Assembly (NCBI RefSeq): GCF_900168165.1
Contig: NZ_FUYV01000022.1
Location: forward strand, 1 to 61,716
Reading direction: 5' to 3'
DNA: 61,716 nt
DNA from: Alkalitalea saponilacus
GTDB taxonomy: Bacteria; Bacteroidota; Bacteroidia; Bacteroidales; Marinilabiliaceae
Shown: positions 8,322 through 16,772 of the stretch, piece after piece
Position numbering within the stretch: the first letter of the stretch is position 1
How the letters are laid out: every line of letters begins with the position of its first letter
Program-made: the position numbers and the translations under genes
The notes under the pieces: generated by a model
The model's database searches: none
The model's input: only the letters and a program-made list of their open reading frames with translations
Told to the model about the DNA's origin: nothing

Positions 8322-8555
8322 GGTAAATGTATTTAAAAAGGTTAATAAATTGTGAGTTCTAAAAAAGGAATAAATAAGGGTACGACTTCAAAATTAATAA
8401 TATTTGGTTAAGATGCAAGGTTTCACCCCTTAAACTTGATTGGCAAAAATTGACTTTTTTTGGGTTTTTAATTTGAGGTAATTATTTAAGGAGAACTTGA
8501 ATTTATGCAATGTTATTGTTAAATTACATATTGAATAACAATTAATCCCATAATC

Positions 8556-8894
8556 ATGGAGCTATCCGGAAAAGTAGTGAGGTTAAAAATTATAGTGGGG
8601 GAGAGTGATCAGGTTTATCAGCGTCCCCTATATGAAGCCATAGTTTATGCTGCAAAGAAATATAAGTTGTCTGGAGCTACAGTTACCAGAGGTATCATGA
8701 ATTACGGTTCCGGGAGTTTGGGACTTAGTATCAAGGTCTTTTCACTGGCAACGGATGCATCTATGATTATTGAAATGGTGGATCACCGGGAGAGATTGAC
8801 CGACTTTGCTCAGATTGTCAGCCGATTAATGGAAAAAGCAGATGCCGGAGGAATTATTACACTTGAAGAAGTGGAAGTGTTGTATCATTGTTGA
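8556..8894 (+). CDS. DUF190 family protein (PII-like fold)
   Basis: 112 residues with the DUF190 pattern: an N-terminal LKIIVGESD strand, a central GATVTRGIMNYG segment, and a C-terminal IITLEEVEVLYH strand. Family members adopt a PII-like alpha/beta fold and are often found beside CrcB fluoride channels. Here no crcB is adjacent and no fluoride riboswitch was recognised upstream, so its role remains open. The next gene starts 36 bp downstream and has its own promoter box overlapping the space between them. Confidence 0.85.
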   Translation: MELSGKVVRLKIIVGESDQVYQRPLYEAIVYAAKKYKLSGATVTRGIMNYGSGSLGLSIKVFSLATDASMIIEMVDHRERLTDFAQIVSRLMEKADAGGIITLEEVEVLYHC

Positions 8895-8904
8895 ATCAGT
8901 TTAT

Positions 8905-8912
8905 TATCTTTG
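8905..8912 (+). promoter_or_regulatory. Exact -7 promoter box upstream of the LolC/E-type permease
   Basis: TATCTTTG matches the Bacteroidota -7 consensus TAnnTTTG exactly and lies directly after the DUF190 stop codon, with a TTG at 8891-8893 as a possible -33 element. A TTG codon at 8910 overlaps this box, which makes that codon unlikely as the translation start and favours 8931. Confidence 0.55.
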
Positions 8913-8930
8913 CTGCAAAACAAGCAGATT

Positions 8931-10175
8931 TTGAAACCAGAATATTTCATAGCCGGTAAAATTCAATCAGGAGGCGTTTCAGGAAGAAAACTCGCGGGGC
9001 CTGTTCTAAAGGTGGCTGTTGGAGGCATCATACTGGGTATGGTGGTGATGATTCTGTCAATCGCCATTGGAACTGGATTTAAGCGGGAAATACGTGAGAA
9101 AATTGTCGGTTTTGGAAGTCATATTCAAGTTGTCAACTACGATTTTAACTTAAGCTACGAAGCCAATCCCATCCGTTTTAATCAGGAACTGTATACGGCC
9201 ATCAAAGAATTGGATGGAGTGAAGAATGTTCAGAGATTTGCTGTTAAGCCCGGATTGCTAAAATCAGAGGAGGAGATGCAGGGGGCGGTTTTGAAGGGCA
9301 TTGGGGATGATTACGATACTGATTTTCTGGAATCTATCTTACAACTGGGGGAATTGCCAGATTTTGCCGGAGAATCCCCGGCAAATGAAATAATAATATC
9401 AGCTACCCTTGCTAACATATTGAACTTGCAATTGGGGCAAGATGTCTTTATGTATTTTTTCCAGGAACAAATTAGAGCGCGCCGATATACCATTGTGGGA
9501 ATTTACGACAGTAATCTCCCCGATTTGGATAAGATGTTTGTGGTGGCAGATTTGAGGCATATTCAAAGATTAAACAATTGGGATGCTGACCAGATAGCCG
9601 GTTATGAGGTGCTTTTGAACGATTTTGATAAGCTGGATGAACTTTGGTATGAGATATACGACCTGACTGCCTCTTACATTTCTCCGGAAGGGGCTATGTT
9701 AAGAGCTCAGTCAATCAGGCAAACACAACCTCAAATTTTCAGCTGGCTCGATCTGTTGGATATGAACATCGCGGTAATCATCGTTTTGATTCTCCTTGTG
9801 GCAGGGTTTAATATGATTACAGGACTCCTGATTTTGATTCTGGAGAGAACCAATATGATAGGTATTCTGAAAGCCATTGGAATGAGTGACTGGCCTTTGA
9901 GAAAAATCTTTCTGTCTTTAGCCGTCCGTATTGCCATACGAGGGTTGGTTTGGGGAAATCTGGTCGGGATTGGGTTGGCGATGATTCAAATGAGGTTTGG
10001 CCTTGTAAGTTTGGATCCTGCCAGTTACTTCCTTGATACGGTGCCTATTCACATTGATTTGTCGCATATTCTCCTGCTGAATGCCGGAGCAATTCTGGCG
10101 ATTTTTTTAATGATGATCGGACCATCATATGTAGCTACACGTATTACTCCTGTCAAAGCCATTCATTTCGACTAA
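8931..10175 (+). CDS. LolC/LolE-type ABC transporter permease (MacB/FtsX family)
   Basis: About 414 residues from the TTG at 8931; a TTG at 8910 would overlap the promoter box. The layout is a short cytoplasmic start, a first membrane segment (LKVAVGGIILGMVVMILSI), a long periplasmic MacB-like domain, then three membrane segments in the C-terminal FtsX domain (about 275-300, 320-350, 375-405). The N-terminal EYFIAGKI...S and the overall shape fit the lipoprotein-releasing permeases that work with LolD in moving lipoproteins from the inner membrane. The ATPase partner is not adjacent, so assignment to Lol transport is an inference. A hairpin follows 8 bp after the stop codon. Confidence 0.82.
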   Translation: MKPEYFIAGKIQSGGVSGRKLAGPVLKVAVGGIILGMVVMILSIAIGTGFKREIREKIVGFGSHIQVVNYDFNLSYEANPIRFNQELYTAIKELDGVKNVQRFAVKPGLLKSEEEMQGAVLKGIGDDYDTDFLESILQLGELPDFAGESPANEIIISATLANILNLQLGQDVFMYFFQEQIRARRYTIVGIYDSNLPDLDKMFVVADLRHIQRLNNWDADQIAGYEVLLNDFDKLDELWYEIYDLTASYISPEGAMLRAQSIRQTQPQIFSWLDLLDMNIAVIIVLILLVAGFNMITGLLILILERTNMIGILKAIGMSDWPLRKIFLSLAVRIAIRGLVWGNLVGIGLAMIQMRFGLVSLDPASYFLDTVPIHIDLSHILLLNAGAILAIFLMMIGPSYVATRITPVKAIHFD

Positions 10176-10183
10176 ATGATAAA

Positions 10184-10228
10184 CGTTTTCGAACACTAAC
10201 TGTTCGAAAACGAACGGTTTCGTTTTCG
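10184..10228 (+). terminator. Tandem mutually exclusive hairpins after the permease gene
   Basis: An 11-bp perfect stem (CGTTTTCGAAC at 10184-10194 with 10202-10212, 7-nt loop) is followed by a further CGTTTTCG at 10221-10228. The latter can pair instead with CGAAAACG at 10205-10212. The three half-sites alternate in orientation, so only one of the two hairpins can form at a time. No strong T-run follows. It may be a terminator or a DNA-level binding site. Confidence 0.5.
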
Positions 10229-10392
10229 CATTTACTTCCGGTGTATCTGCTTCAAAAAAATGATGTTGATTAAAGTATAGAATTTCAATATGATACTGGA
10301 TTTGTGTCGATTTTTATTCCGAAAAATAAATTGTGGCATGCTTTTTATAATATAAGTAATAGGTTTAGGTTAGTAATAGGATAAAAAAATGT

Positions 10393-10426
10393 AGAGTCAT
10401 TTCTTCAAACGTGAAGAAATGGCTCT
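10393..10426. terminator. Bidirectional-looking intrinsic terminator
   Basis: A 15-bp stem with one G-T pair (AGAGTCATTTCTTCA at 10393-10407 with 10412-10426) and loop AACG. TCATTTTTATTG follows on the plus strand and ACATTTTTTTATCC on the minus strand. It lies about 220 bp after the permease gene. The intervening 10229-10392 is A/T-rich without a recognisable gene, so the hairpin could terminate read-through from the permease or end an unrecognised small transcript. Confidence 0.7.
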
Positions 10427-10531
10427 TCATTTTTATTGTAGTTTGGCTCTTTTTTTTAATTTTACCGTGTTATGAGGATGGTTTAAACAACCTTGCTGAT
10501 AGCTTGTTCTGTTTTTACAAGAGATGATTTT

Positions 10532-11209
10532 ATGCAAGATTGGAGAGAAATAATTAAACAAGCGTTGGAAAAGCCATTACCCGGATTAGTGGCTCATGAA
10601 TTTATGGCACCATCAGTTAGGTTTACCGGAACCAAAGAGCCTGACCGAAAAGTAGCACGTCTCAGCAGTGTTCTGATTCTGCTCTATCCATCTTCAAAAG
10701 GGTTATCCATACCATTTATTCAACGACCAGAATATGTAGGCGTACATGGCGGCCAGATCAGTTTGCCCGGTGGGAAGTGTGAGCCAACCGATGCCTGTTA
10801 CTACGACACTGCTCTTAGAGAAACCCATGAGGAACTAGGAATTGACCCTGATACCGTTACTTTACTGGGAGAGTTATCATCTCTTTATATCCCGAACAGC
10901 AACTACATTGTATATCCACAAGTTGGTTCACTTGATGGCGAGCCGGAATTTCGGCCCAATCAGTTTGAAGTGAAGGAGGTTTTTGATGTTCCACTGAATG
11001 TTTTCCTCGAACCGGTAAATAGAACATTAATAAAGAATATTAACGGGCATCGTTTGGAGGCGCCTTTCTTTGACGTTGAAGGGCGTCAGATTTGGGGTGC
11101 AACAGCAATGATCATGAGTGAATTTGCTGTTGCATTAAAAAAATATGCTTCAGATTGGGTCAGCGAAGTACGTTCTTGTAATGCTCGTACCGCTCAAGAA
11201 TCTCCCTGA
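10532..11209 (+). CDS. Nudix hydrolase, CoA diphosphatase-like (NudL/UPF0035 type)
   Basis: 225 residues from the ATG at 10532. A TTG 13 codons upstream gives a longer N-terminus that does not look like the family. The Nudix box is seen as GGKCEPTDACYYDTALRETHEELGI-type spacing, shown here as LPGGK, TALRETHEELGI. It is preceded by VHGGQISLPGG, which matches the UPF0035 signature of coenzyme A diphosphatases. Hydrolysis of CoA or a related nucleotide diphosphate is therefore likely. The last 50 bp overlap the 3' end of the convergent transglycosylase gene. Confidence 0.85.
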   Translation: MQDWREIIKQALEKPLPGLVAHEFMAPSVRFTGTKEPDRKVARLSSVLILLYPSSKGLSIPFIQRPEYVGVHGGQISLPGGKCEPTDACYYDTALRETHEELGIDPDTVTLLGELSSLYIPNSNYIVYPQVGSLDGEPEFRPNQFEVKEVFDVPLNVFLEPVNRTLIKNINGHRLEAPFFDVEGRQIWGATAMIMSEFAVALKKYASDWVSEVRSCNARTAQESP

Positions 11210-12581
11210 CATAATGGTATGGTTCTTCACCACGACAATAACCGAACTGAACCACCGGGTCGTTATAGTATTTAGGGTTAGATTTGTTTAATACATAATA
11301 GTCAACATTGTCGTACCAGATAATTGGGGATCTCCCATACTTCTCAGCCAATCGCATGCCATCCAATACATGCCCGATGCCTACGTTGTACGATGCCAGA
11401 ACAAACTTCAGACGCTCTTCCGGATCTTCAATTCTCAATGACATTCTTTCGTCAAGCCATTGCAGTAGTTGCATTCCACCTCTAATGTTCTCGCGTGGCG
11501 ATGTAATGGCATGAACTCCAAACCTCTCTGCTGTTTGTGGCATCAGTTGCATTAATCCCATAGCTCCTGCCCAACTTTCAGCGTCGGGAATAAATCTCGA
11601 TTCCTGGTAGATTATTGATGCTATCAGTCGCCAGTCCCAATCAAAGCGTTCACTTTCCGCACGAATAATATCATCGTATACAGACACCTGTCCTCCTTTT
11701 ATAGAATGGAATCCTGAGTTTACAATATGTCCAGATCGGCGGTTTTCAAAATATTTTCTGTGAATTCGCTGGTATCTGGCTGTTTTCTTGAACCCTACCA
11801 TCCAATTGTTAACTGCATTGAGCAACTCAGGTGAATTCCGGTTTACCGCCCATGCCTGTTTTTGTGGAAAACTGATGGCTGTTTCGATGTCAATGTTGGG
11901 GTAAAAATTTAGATTCACTCTGGCCAGATTTTCATCTGACACCGTGTATTCTATTTCACCTTCGGCCACTAGTTCAATTAATTGTTCCACCTCGTAATCG
12001 GGTATTTCTACAATATGAATGCTGTCTCCAATTTCGTTGGAAAGGCTTCGCAAACGTTGCACAAATGCAGAGCCTTTTTGAACATATATGGTTTTTCCGC
12101 CCAGATCCAACTGATTTCGGATTAATTCATTGTGAATGCGTTCGCTGCTCCCGGATCTTTCGGAGCTGTATGCCTGTTGAACCAATACCTGTCTGCTGTA
12201 GCTGTGAGGTTCTGTAAATGCTACTTTTTGTTCACCTTCGCGGGTAACGGCAAGGTTACTTGCGATTAAGTCAAGTTCTCCATTTGCAAGTCTGTCAATG
12301 TTCTCCTGAAGATTATTGTTTACTGAAACTTCCAGTCGGAGGTTCATGAAATTGGCAAACTCTTGCAATAGTTCAAACTGGTAACCCATAGGTTGACCCT
12401 TATAAACGAAATAGTTGGTGGAGTTGTAATTGGTTACGACACGGATTTGTCCGGATTCCCGTATTTGTTGTAAATCGGGAATGTTTTTTGCGGAAACGTA
12501 GCTGCTTTCCTTTTTGGGGCTGGAACTGCCGCATCCTGCTGTAATAATTGCAATAAGTAAAATCAGTAAAAGTTGCCTCAT
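11160..12581 (-). CDS. mltF: MltF-type membrane-bound lytic murein transglycosylase (lipoprotein)
   Basis: 473 residues. The signal peptide ends in a lipobox (ITAGC, Cys at about residue 17). An SBP_bac_3-like domain occupies about residues 40-270 (IRVVTNYN, GQPMGYQFELLQEFA, DLIASNLAVTREGE). A C-terminal SLT domain follows (ASIIYQESRF with the catalytic Glu, GAMGLMQLMPQTA, ASYNVGIGHV). This two-domain order is characteristic of MltF, which cleaves peptidoglycan between MurNAc and GlcNAc at the inner face of the outer membrane. The gene is convergent with the Nudix gene and downstream of the porin gene on the same strand with a 157-bp gap. Confidence 0.92.
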   Translation of the reverse strand: MRQLLLILLIAIITAGCGSSSPKKESSYVSAKNIPDLQQIRESGQIRVVTNYNSTNYFVYKGQPMGYQFELLQEFANFMNLRLEVSVNNNLQENIDRLANGELDLIASNLAVTREGEQKVAFTEPHSYSRQVLVQQAYSSERSGSSERIHNELIRNQLDLGGKTIYVQKGSAFVQRLRSLSNEIGDSIHIVEIPDYEVEQLIELVAEGEIEYTVSDENLARVNLNFYPNIDIETAISFPQKQAWAVNRNSPELLNAVNNWMVGFKKTARYQRIHRKYFENRRSGHIVNSGFHSIKGGQVSVYDDIIRAESERFDWDWRLIASIIYQESRFIPDAESWAGAMGLMQLMPQTAERFGVHAITSPRENIRGGMQLLQWLDERMSLRIEDPEERLKFVLASYNVGIGHVLDGMRLAEKYGRSPIIWYDNVDYYVLNKSNPKYYNDPVVQFGYCRGEEPYHYVREILERYEHYKNVLR

Positions 12582-12645
12582 CTGTCGCTATTAAGTTCAA
12601 CATGCAATGGCTAACCTATACTATGAAACAACGATGGAAAGCCAT

Positions 12646-12670
12646 GAATTCTGCATTTTATGCAGGATTC
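12646..12670. other. Hairpin in the mltF-porin spacer
   Basis: GAATTCTGCAT (12646-12656) pairs with ATGCAGGATTC (12660-12670) around a TTT loop with one G-T pair. It lies 69 bp beyond the porin stop codon and before mltF on the minus strand. No U-run follows on either strand, so attenuation or processing is as likely as termination. Confidence 0.35.
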
Positions 12671-12738
12671 CTAAAATGCTCTATCAAAAAGCAGACCACA
12701 AAGTTACACAGAATTTTGAGATACCCCAAACACCAAAA

Positions 12739-14796
12739 TCAGTCGTAGAAATTCCAAGAGAGACCAAACCTTATTGCACGGGGATTTGCAGGATAATTCA
12801 AAGTATGAAAATAATCATTACTTGGATATCCCTGATTGATGTGATCCATTTTTATAAATATCCTTGCACGCTTCAACTGCATGTTCAGAAACAGATCTAC
12901 ATAGGGATAATCACCGGTTTTACGTTGGCGTTGAGCATAAAACTGTCCGGTTGCCGGCATGTATGCCGGCGAATACCAACGGGTATTGTATCTCAAATCA
13001 AAACCCAACTGAACAAACAGAACATCAAACAAAGTATTCTGATAATACAATGAACTGTATAATGACCATTCAGGCAATGGCATTAATTCGGAGTTGCTGG
13101 TTAATTGGTAGAGTATGGTATTGTGATTGTGAAAATTTCCAAGGTTGAAATGCTTGAACAACCGGAATTCAATTGCTCTCAGGAAAGAACCTGATTGTGT
13201 TGGCATGGCATTCTGATCCCAATAAAAGTAATCATTTATGAGCCTGGTTTCAGCCGAAAGTTCAAACTTCCTGGTGGGAATTTTTACCGCCCCGCCTAAT
13301 CTCAGGGTTTTTACCTGGTCGAATCTTTCATCCCAGATGAAGTGGTTGGATGTGTACCGAGATTCGAAAAATCCCGGAGAAACAAGATACAATCCACCAT
13401 CGGCATATATTCCTGCGGTATCATTGGCCAGCCTGAAGTGGCTGTTCATGGCTCCGGTGATTTCTGTATCACCGGTTCGGTAACCCTGAAAATACAATCT
13501 CATCCCGGCATTCCATCTGAAGGATTCACCCAGGTTTTTAAAAATCTGTCCACCAATCAGAGTAGAAGTCAATTGCTCTTCTTCCGACAGGTATTCTGGC
13601 GAAGTGGTGAATGTTCCTTCAACTTCTGGCATGGCCGGGAAGGTGAATTGTTCAACTTCGTTGGTGATGAATGCTCTTAACCCGAACTGAAGAAGCGGGT
13701 TTGCTTCTTCATTAAACCTCAGTTGAAAGGTGTTTTTTATAGATGTATAATAGAGGTAGTCTCTGGTTTTAGTTGTGTCAATATAGATGTTATCATAAAA
13801 AAACGGCTCATTAGGAGAGAGGTAGTTTCGCAAGTTTTCAATGCGATGTTTTCTCCGATTTCTATCGAGGTGGAATGTATGAATGGCTGTTCCAACAGGC
13901 AGTTCAACACGTTCACCCTCACGACGGCTCACCGTTATATTCCCGATATTTAAAGCCTGATTGACGTAAATCTGATGATTGTCAATGCGGTTGCTGGCAT
14001 CATAAAATCTGATGGGAATATTCTCCTTCTCATCGTAATCATATCTTTGAGGATTGAGAACGTAGTCATCGTCTTCAATTCCGGCATTTTCCAATTGGTC
14101 GGTTTTATTGTAAACATATGATCCGTGAACTTGATACCTCTGACCGTTATAACTAGAAAAAAATCTGAAATGGCGATTTTCAACCTGCTGAGCTTCGTAC
14201 CTTCCAATGGATGATATCAATTGGTAATCAAACCCGACGTTCCATCTTTTATTGACATTTTGAGTGAAAAGTACCCCGACAACCTCTTCAGATCTTCGTT
14301 TTGGTGCGGCATACTGGTAATAGAGATTGGTGTATGGAGTCCTGGTATTGTAGTACCGCCACTCTTCCGGCTCTGTGAAAAAAGATCGAAGATTATCTGC
14401 AAACAAAAAACGGGAGTAGAGGGGCATTTTGGAAACCATGGCAGGTTGCCATGGTGCTCCTATGTTTCCAAGCTGGACATTGGCTATGGCTGCTCTGTTT
14501 GCCGGGTTATGAATCTGGAATCCCTGTGAAAGGGTGTCTATTGGTACAGTGTCTTTGACCGTTCCTAAATCCTTCAAAAACCAATTTGTTATTTTGTGCT
14601 CAACGGCTTGTGGTCTGGGACCGGATGAGTGGTCGTGATCATGGTCGTGGTCGTGATGGTGGTCATCTGTGTGACCTTCTTGTTGTGCAGGAGTTCTTCC
14701 GCCACCAGGAACATATTCCCGGTCAGGCATAATTTGAGCATTGAGTGTAAACACACTCACTAGTATATATGATATTAGAATCAGGAGACTTCTCAT
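12739..14796 (-). CDS. Putative porin (Porin_10-like outer-membrane beta-barrel) with His/Asp-rich N-terminus
   Basis: About 685 residues from the ATG at 14796. This start gives a clean signal peptide (MRSLLILISYILVSVFTLNAQ). The upstream ATG at 14829 would place a -7 promoter box inside the coding region. After the signal peptide there is a stretch with HTDDHHHDHDHDHDH, a likely metal-binding or flexible segment. The rest is a long series of alternating aromatic/polar strands ending FGLSWNFYD, a C-terminal aromatic typical of outer-membrane barrels. It resembles the large putative porin family of Bacteroidota. Substrate unknown; the His-rich segment could point to zinc or another transition metal, but that is inference. 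Confidence 0.8.
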   Translation of the reverse strand: MRSLLILISYILVSVFTLNAQIMPDREYVPGGGRTPAQQEGHTDDHHHDHDHDHDHSSGPRPQAVEHKITNWFLKDLGTVKDTVPIDTLSQGFQIHNPANRAAIANVQLGNIGAPWQPAMVSKMPLYSRFLFADNLRSFFTEPEEWRYYNTRTPYTNLYYQYAAPKRRSEEVVGVLFTQNVNKRWNVGFDYQLISSIGRYEAQQVENRHFRFFSSYNGQRYQVHGSYVYNKTDQLENAGIEDDDYVLNPQRYDYDEKENIPIRFYDASNRIDNHQIYVNQALNIGNITVSRREGERVELPVGTAIHTFHLDRNRRKHRIENLRNYLSPNEPFFYDNIYIDTTKTRDYLYYTSIKNTFQLRFNEEANPLLQFGLRAFITNEVEQFTFPAMPEVEGTFTTSPEYLSEEEQLTSTLIGGQIFKNLGESFRWNAGMRLYFQGYRTGDTEITGAMNSHFRLANDTAGIYADGGLYLVSPGFFESRYTSNHFIWDERFDQVKTLRLGGAVKIPTRKFELSAETRLINDYFYWDQNAMPTQSGSFLRAIEFRLFKHFNLGNFHNHNTILYQLTSNSELMPLPEWSLYSSLYYQNTLFDVLFVQLGFDLRYNTRWYSPAYMPATGQFYAQRQRKTGDYPYVDLFLNMQLKRARIFIKMDHINQGYPSNDYFHTLNYPANPRAIRFGLSWNFYD

Positions 14797-14802
14797 GCAG
14801 GG

Positions 14803-14810
14803 CAAATATA
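14803..14810 (-). promoter_or_regulatory. Exact -7 promoter box of the putative porin gene
   Basis: On the minus strand TATATTTG matches TAnnTTTG exactly and ends 6 nt before the ATG at 14796, with TTG about 15 nt further upstream as a possible -33 element. The transcript would start close to the ATG, so the mRNA should be nearly leaderless. Confidence 0.6.
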
Positions 14811-14889
14811 TTGAAAAATCCACAACCATGGAGTATGAATACCTAATTCGTTTTTGGATTGGGTTTGATAATGGTTGTGATTATATGCA

Positions 14890-14916
14890 AAAATAACGAA
14901 TATCATTCGTTATTTT
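14890..14916. other. Perfect palindrome between divergent porin and lipoprotein units
   Basis: AAAATAACGAAT (14890-14901) and ATTCGTTATTTT (14905-14916) form a 12-bp perfect inverted repeat around ATC. It lies upstream of the porin promoter and about 160 bp before the first surface-locus leader. It could be an operator for a dimeric regulator or a bidirectional terminator insulating the two units. Confidence 0.45.
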
Positions 14917-15075
14917 GTATTTATCGAGCGTGAAAATTTTGTGACGACACAGGTGTTATGGTGACAGGTTATCAGTCTAAAGGAGTCTGCGAACAACAAT
15001 GTGTCAAAGAAAAATTCGTTACAATAATGATTCGCGATGTTTTTTTGAGAGTTAAATTATTTAACTTAATTTTTA

Positions 15076-15103
15076 TTTGCAGCTTTATTTTTTTTTTTCT
15101 TTG
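15076..15103 (+). promoter_or_regulatory. Candidate promoter A with 11-T spacer tract
   Basis: TTTG (15076-15079) and TTTCTTTG (15096-15103, one mismatch to TAnnTTTG) are separated by 16 nt that include an uninterrupted run of 11 T (15088-15098). The same block occurs in copies B and C with runs of 16 and 8 T. A homopolymer in the spacer is expected to vary by slipped-strand mispairing and to change promoter strength. Confidence 0.55.
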
Positions 15104-15173
15104 CAGGGCGAAAAGAATATTCCCGAATACAAGTTTTCCGGTATAATCAAATGCAAAACCTTAATTTATTGAT

Positions 15174-15290
15174 ATGATAACCCTTAACTCTATTCCTGAC
15201 AGACTAATGCTTTTATCTCTTAATTTTCTTCTGCGGATGTTCTCTTCGTGCAGATTTACCTCCTTTTTTGTTTGCTGCAACGATTCCTGA
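15174..15290 (+). CDS. Conserved 38-codon small ORF, copy A
   Basis: Encodes a 38-residue peptide starting MITLNSIPDR and ending SFFVCCNDS. It is preceded by an 8-codon ORF (ATG 15151, MQNLNLLI) whose TGA overlaps this ATG as ATGA, suggesting translational coupling. The same ORF, with identical start, stop and length, exists in leader copies B and C although the flanks carry insertions and deletions. Function unknown: a leader peptide controlling the downstream operon or a small secreted or membrane peptide are both possible. No family was recognised. Confidence 0.5.
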   Translation: MITLNSIPDRLMLLSLNFLLRMFSSCRFTSFFVCCNDS

Positions 15291-15388
15291 ACATTGTTTG
15301 TTTTCAAAAAGCATTTGCATTTATGTGCTGCTTTTAGTCAAATTCCATATTCTAAATTTTAAAGATATTTCTTATTGTCGTTAAGTTC

Positions 15389-15419
15389 GTCATCGGGTGA
15401 CTTGTAGTCATCCGACGAC
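15389..15419 (+). other. Hairpin in leader A
   Basis: GTCATCGGGTGACT pairs with AGTCATCCGACGAC around TGT, with one mismatch and one G-T pair. The same stem core (TCGG-TGACT / AGTCATCCGA) occurs in leader B at 20487-20517 and, as a perfect stem, after the gene ending at 22565. Confidence 0.65.
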
Positions 15420-15600
15420 TAAATGGATTAATCTAAAATTCGTAATTTTTAAAAATCTATAGTTCTTTTATAATCAGGCCGAAGCACAGTACGCCTTTTT
15501 ATACGGGGGTTAAAAAAAAGCGTCCGACCCCGAAACCGAGACCGAACGCCATACACAAAATCCATTAACGGGGTTGCAGCCCCACTAACATTACAAAGTT

Positions 15601-16731
15601 ATGAAGAAATTTAATTTATTGATTTTATTGGGAGTGTTTATTTTTGTTGGGTGTAGTGATCAGGATTTTATTGTTGACGAATCGAAATTTGTAGAGAACA
15701 ATAAACAAGAGACCAGATCGTTTCAGGTTAAAGATGGCGTTCTTGTTTTTAGTGATTTTGAGAGTTTGGACAATACCTTGGAATTGTTTTTATCCATGGA
15801 TGTTTCTCAGTATCAGGTTTGGTTAGATCAAAACAATATGCAAACATTATTGGGCGCATATAATGAAATTTGTTTAGCAAATGATCAGCTTGATGAATTG
15901 GTTCTTAGTGGAATCGTTCAACACAATTCTGAAAGATTGAACGCAGATGTGTACTATGATTATTTGAAAAAGGGAATCATAGTAGAGTATTTAGATGATG
16001 AAACCAATGAGATTGAATTTGATCTTGCTACTCCAACTCCTTATTGGGCTTCAGTTCTTAATCATGATGGTGTTTTTGTTGTGGGGGATTCTTTGTTTTA
16101 TGTTACTGAAAACCTAATGAGAATAATCCCATGGGACAATAAGGGGAGTTTAAAATCATCGTTGAATTTGGATAATATCAAGTTTGATGAAGGTTCAGTC
16201 TGGGTTTTGAAATCTCAAAACGATGAAAATCAACTTAAGAGCTTTGATGCAACCGATAATAGATTGGATAGTAAATATGTTTATTCCAGTGGAAGAGGTC
16301 GAAGGACTCGAATTCAAGTAAAGTTTCAATCATGGCAATTTTTGGGCGATGGCACTATGTGGCGTTATATCCATTATTTGGATATAAGAAATCAATACAA
16401 AAACGGGATTAGAGGTTGGCGTGACAGAGCCTATCCAAGCATTGTGATGGGAGATTGGAGTGGGCATATAAATTTTTGGAATGGTTTGCACGGCGATCCT
16501 TACTATCGATTCTCTTCAGGCTATACGCAATCATTTTATAATGTATACAGAGCTTTTGGGAATGTCTCAATTTTAGATGGTAGTGGAGGTGGTGGAAACG
16601 GTGAGTCTGAATGGGATATTTATTTTACTCCTCGTAAAGAAATATATGATGTAAAAATTGAGAAAGCCAGATGGAAAATTGAAACACCTTTTGCCACAGC
16701 AAAAATTGAGTATGGTGGTTATACTTGGTAA
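15601..16731 (+). CDS. Lipoprotein of unknown function heading surface unit 1
   Basis: 376 residues. The signal peptide MKKFNLLILLGVFIFVGCS carries a lipobox (FVGC, Cys18). The mature part has an acidic N-terminal half (FESLDNTLELFLSMD, EYLDDETNEIEFDLA) and a C-terminal aromatic/basic half (SSGRGRRTRIQVKFQSWQFLGDG, GWRDRAYPSIVMGDWSGHINFW) that ends in a Gly-rich linker and KIEYGGYTW. I recognise no family. The first 19 residues are identical to those of the lipoprotein at 20694 while the mature sequences differ completely. It is followed by a DUF4249 lipoprotein and a TonB-dependent receptor, so it may be a surface-exposed partner or cargo of that receptor. Confidence 0.85.
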   Translation: MKKFNLLILLGVFIFVGCSDQDFIVDESKFVENNKQETRSFQVKDGVLVFSDFESLDNTLELFLSMDVSQYQVWLDQNNMQTLLGAYNEICLANDQLDELVLSGIVQHNSERLNADVYYDYLKKGIIVEYLDDETNEIEFDLATPTPYWASVLNHDGVFVVGDSLFYVTENLMRIIPWDNKGSLKSSLNLDNIKFDEGSVWVLKSQNDENQLKSFDATDNRLDSKYVYSSGRGRRTRIQVKFQSWQFLGDGTMWRYIHYLDIRNQYKNGIRGWRDRAYPSIVMGDWSGHINFWNGLHGDPYYRFSSGYTQSFYNVYRAFGNVSILDGSGGGGNGESEWDIYFTPRKEIYDVKIEKARWKIETPFATAKIEYGGYTW

Positions 16732-16772
16732 ATTTTCAAGATTAAAAACCAGAATCACTTTAGATTACTTTC

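Larger units (their letters stand above)
15059..15657 (+). repeat. Leader repeat copy A (599 bp): promoter, 38-codon ORF, hairpins and lipoprotein signal-peptide codons
   Basis: This segment is nearly identical to 20152-20750 and its first 228 bp match 23523-23750. It begins ATTTAACTTA, contains a TTTG/poly-T/CTTTG promoter-like block, the small ORF 15174-15290, a hairpin at 15389-15419 (GTC.TCGG.TGACT stem, loop TGT), a GC-rich block at 15500-15550 and CGGGGTTGCAGCCCC just before the gene. It extends into the gene to cover the first 19 codons of the lipoprotein (MKKFNLLILLGVFIFVGCS). Homology stops right after the lipobox Cys-Ser. Between 14917 and 15058 nothing else was recognised. Confidence 0.92.

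Noticed and set aside
8322-8555. Possible fluoride riboswitch before the DUF190 gene
   Set aside because: DUF190 is often linked to fluoride export, but no recognisable riboswitch fold was seen and no crcB lies nearby.
8910-8930. TTG at 8910 as the permease start
   Set aside because: It overlaps an exact -7 promoter box; the TTG at 8931 gives a family-like N-terminus.
12607-13148. Two plus-strand ORFs over the 3' end of the putative porin gene
   Set aside because: They are antisense shadows of the porin's reading frame, with no start signals or recognisable protein features.
14958-15146. 62-codon ORF across the start of leader A
   Set aside because: It is not conserved in copies B and C and covers the poly-T promoter block, so it is very likely chance.
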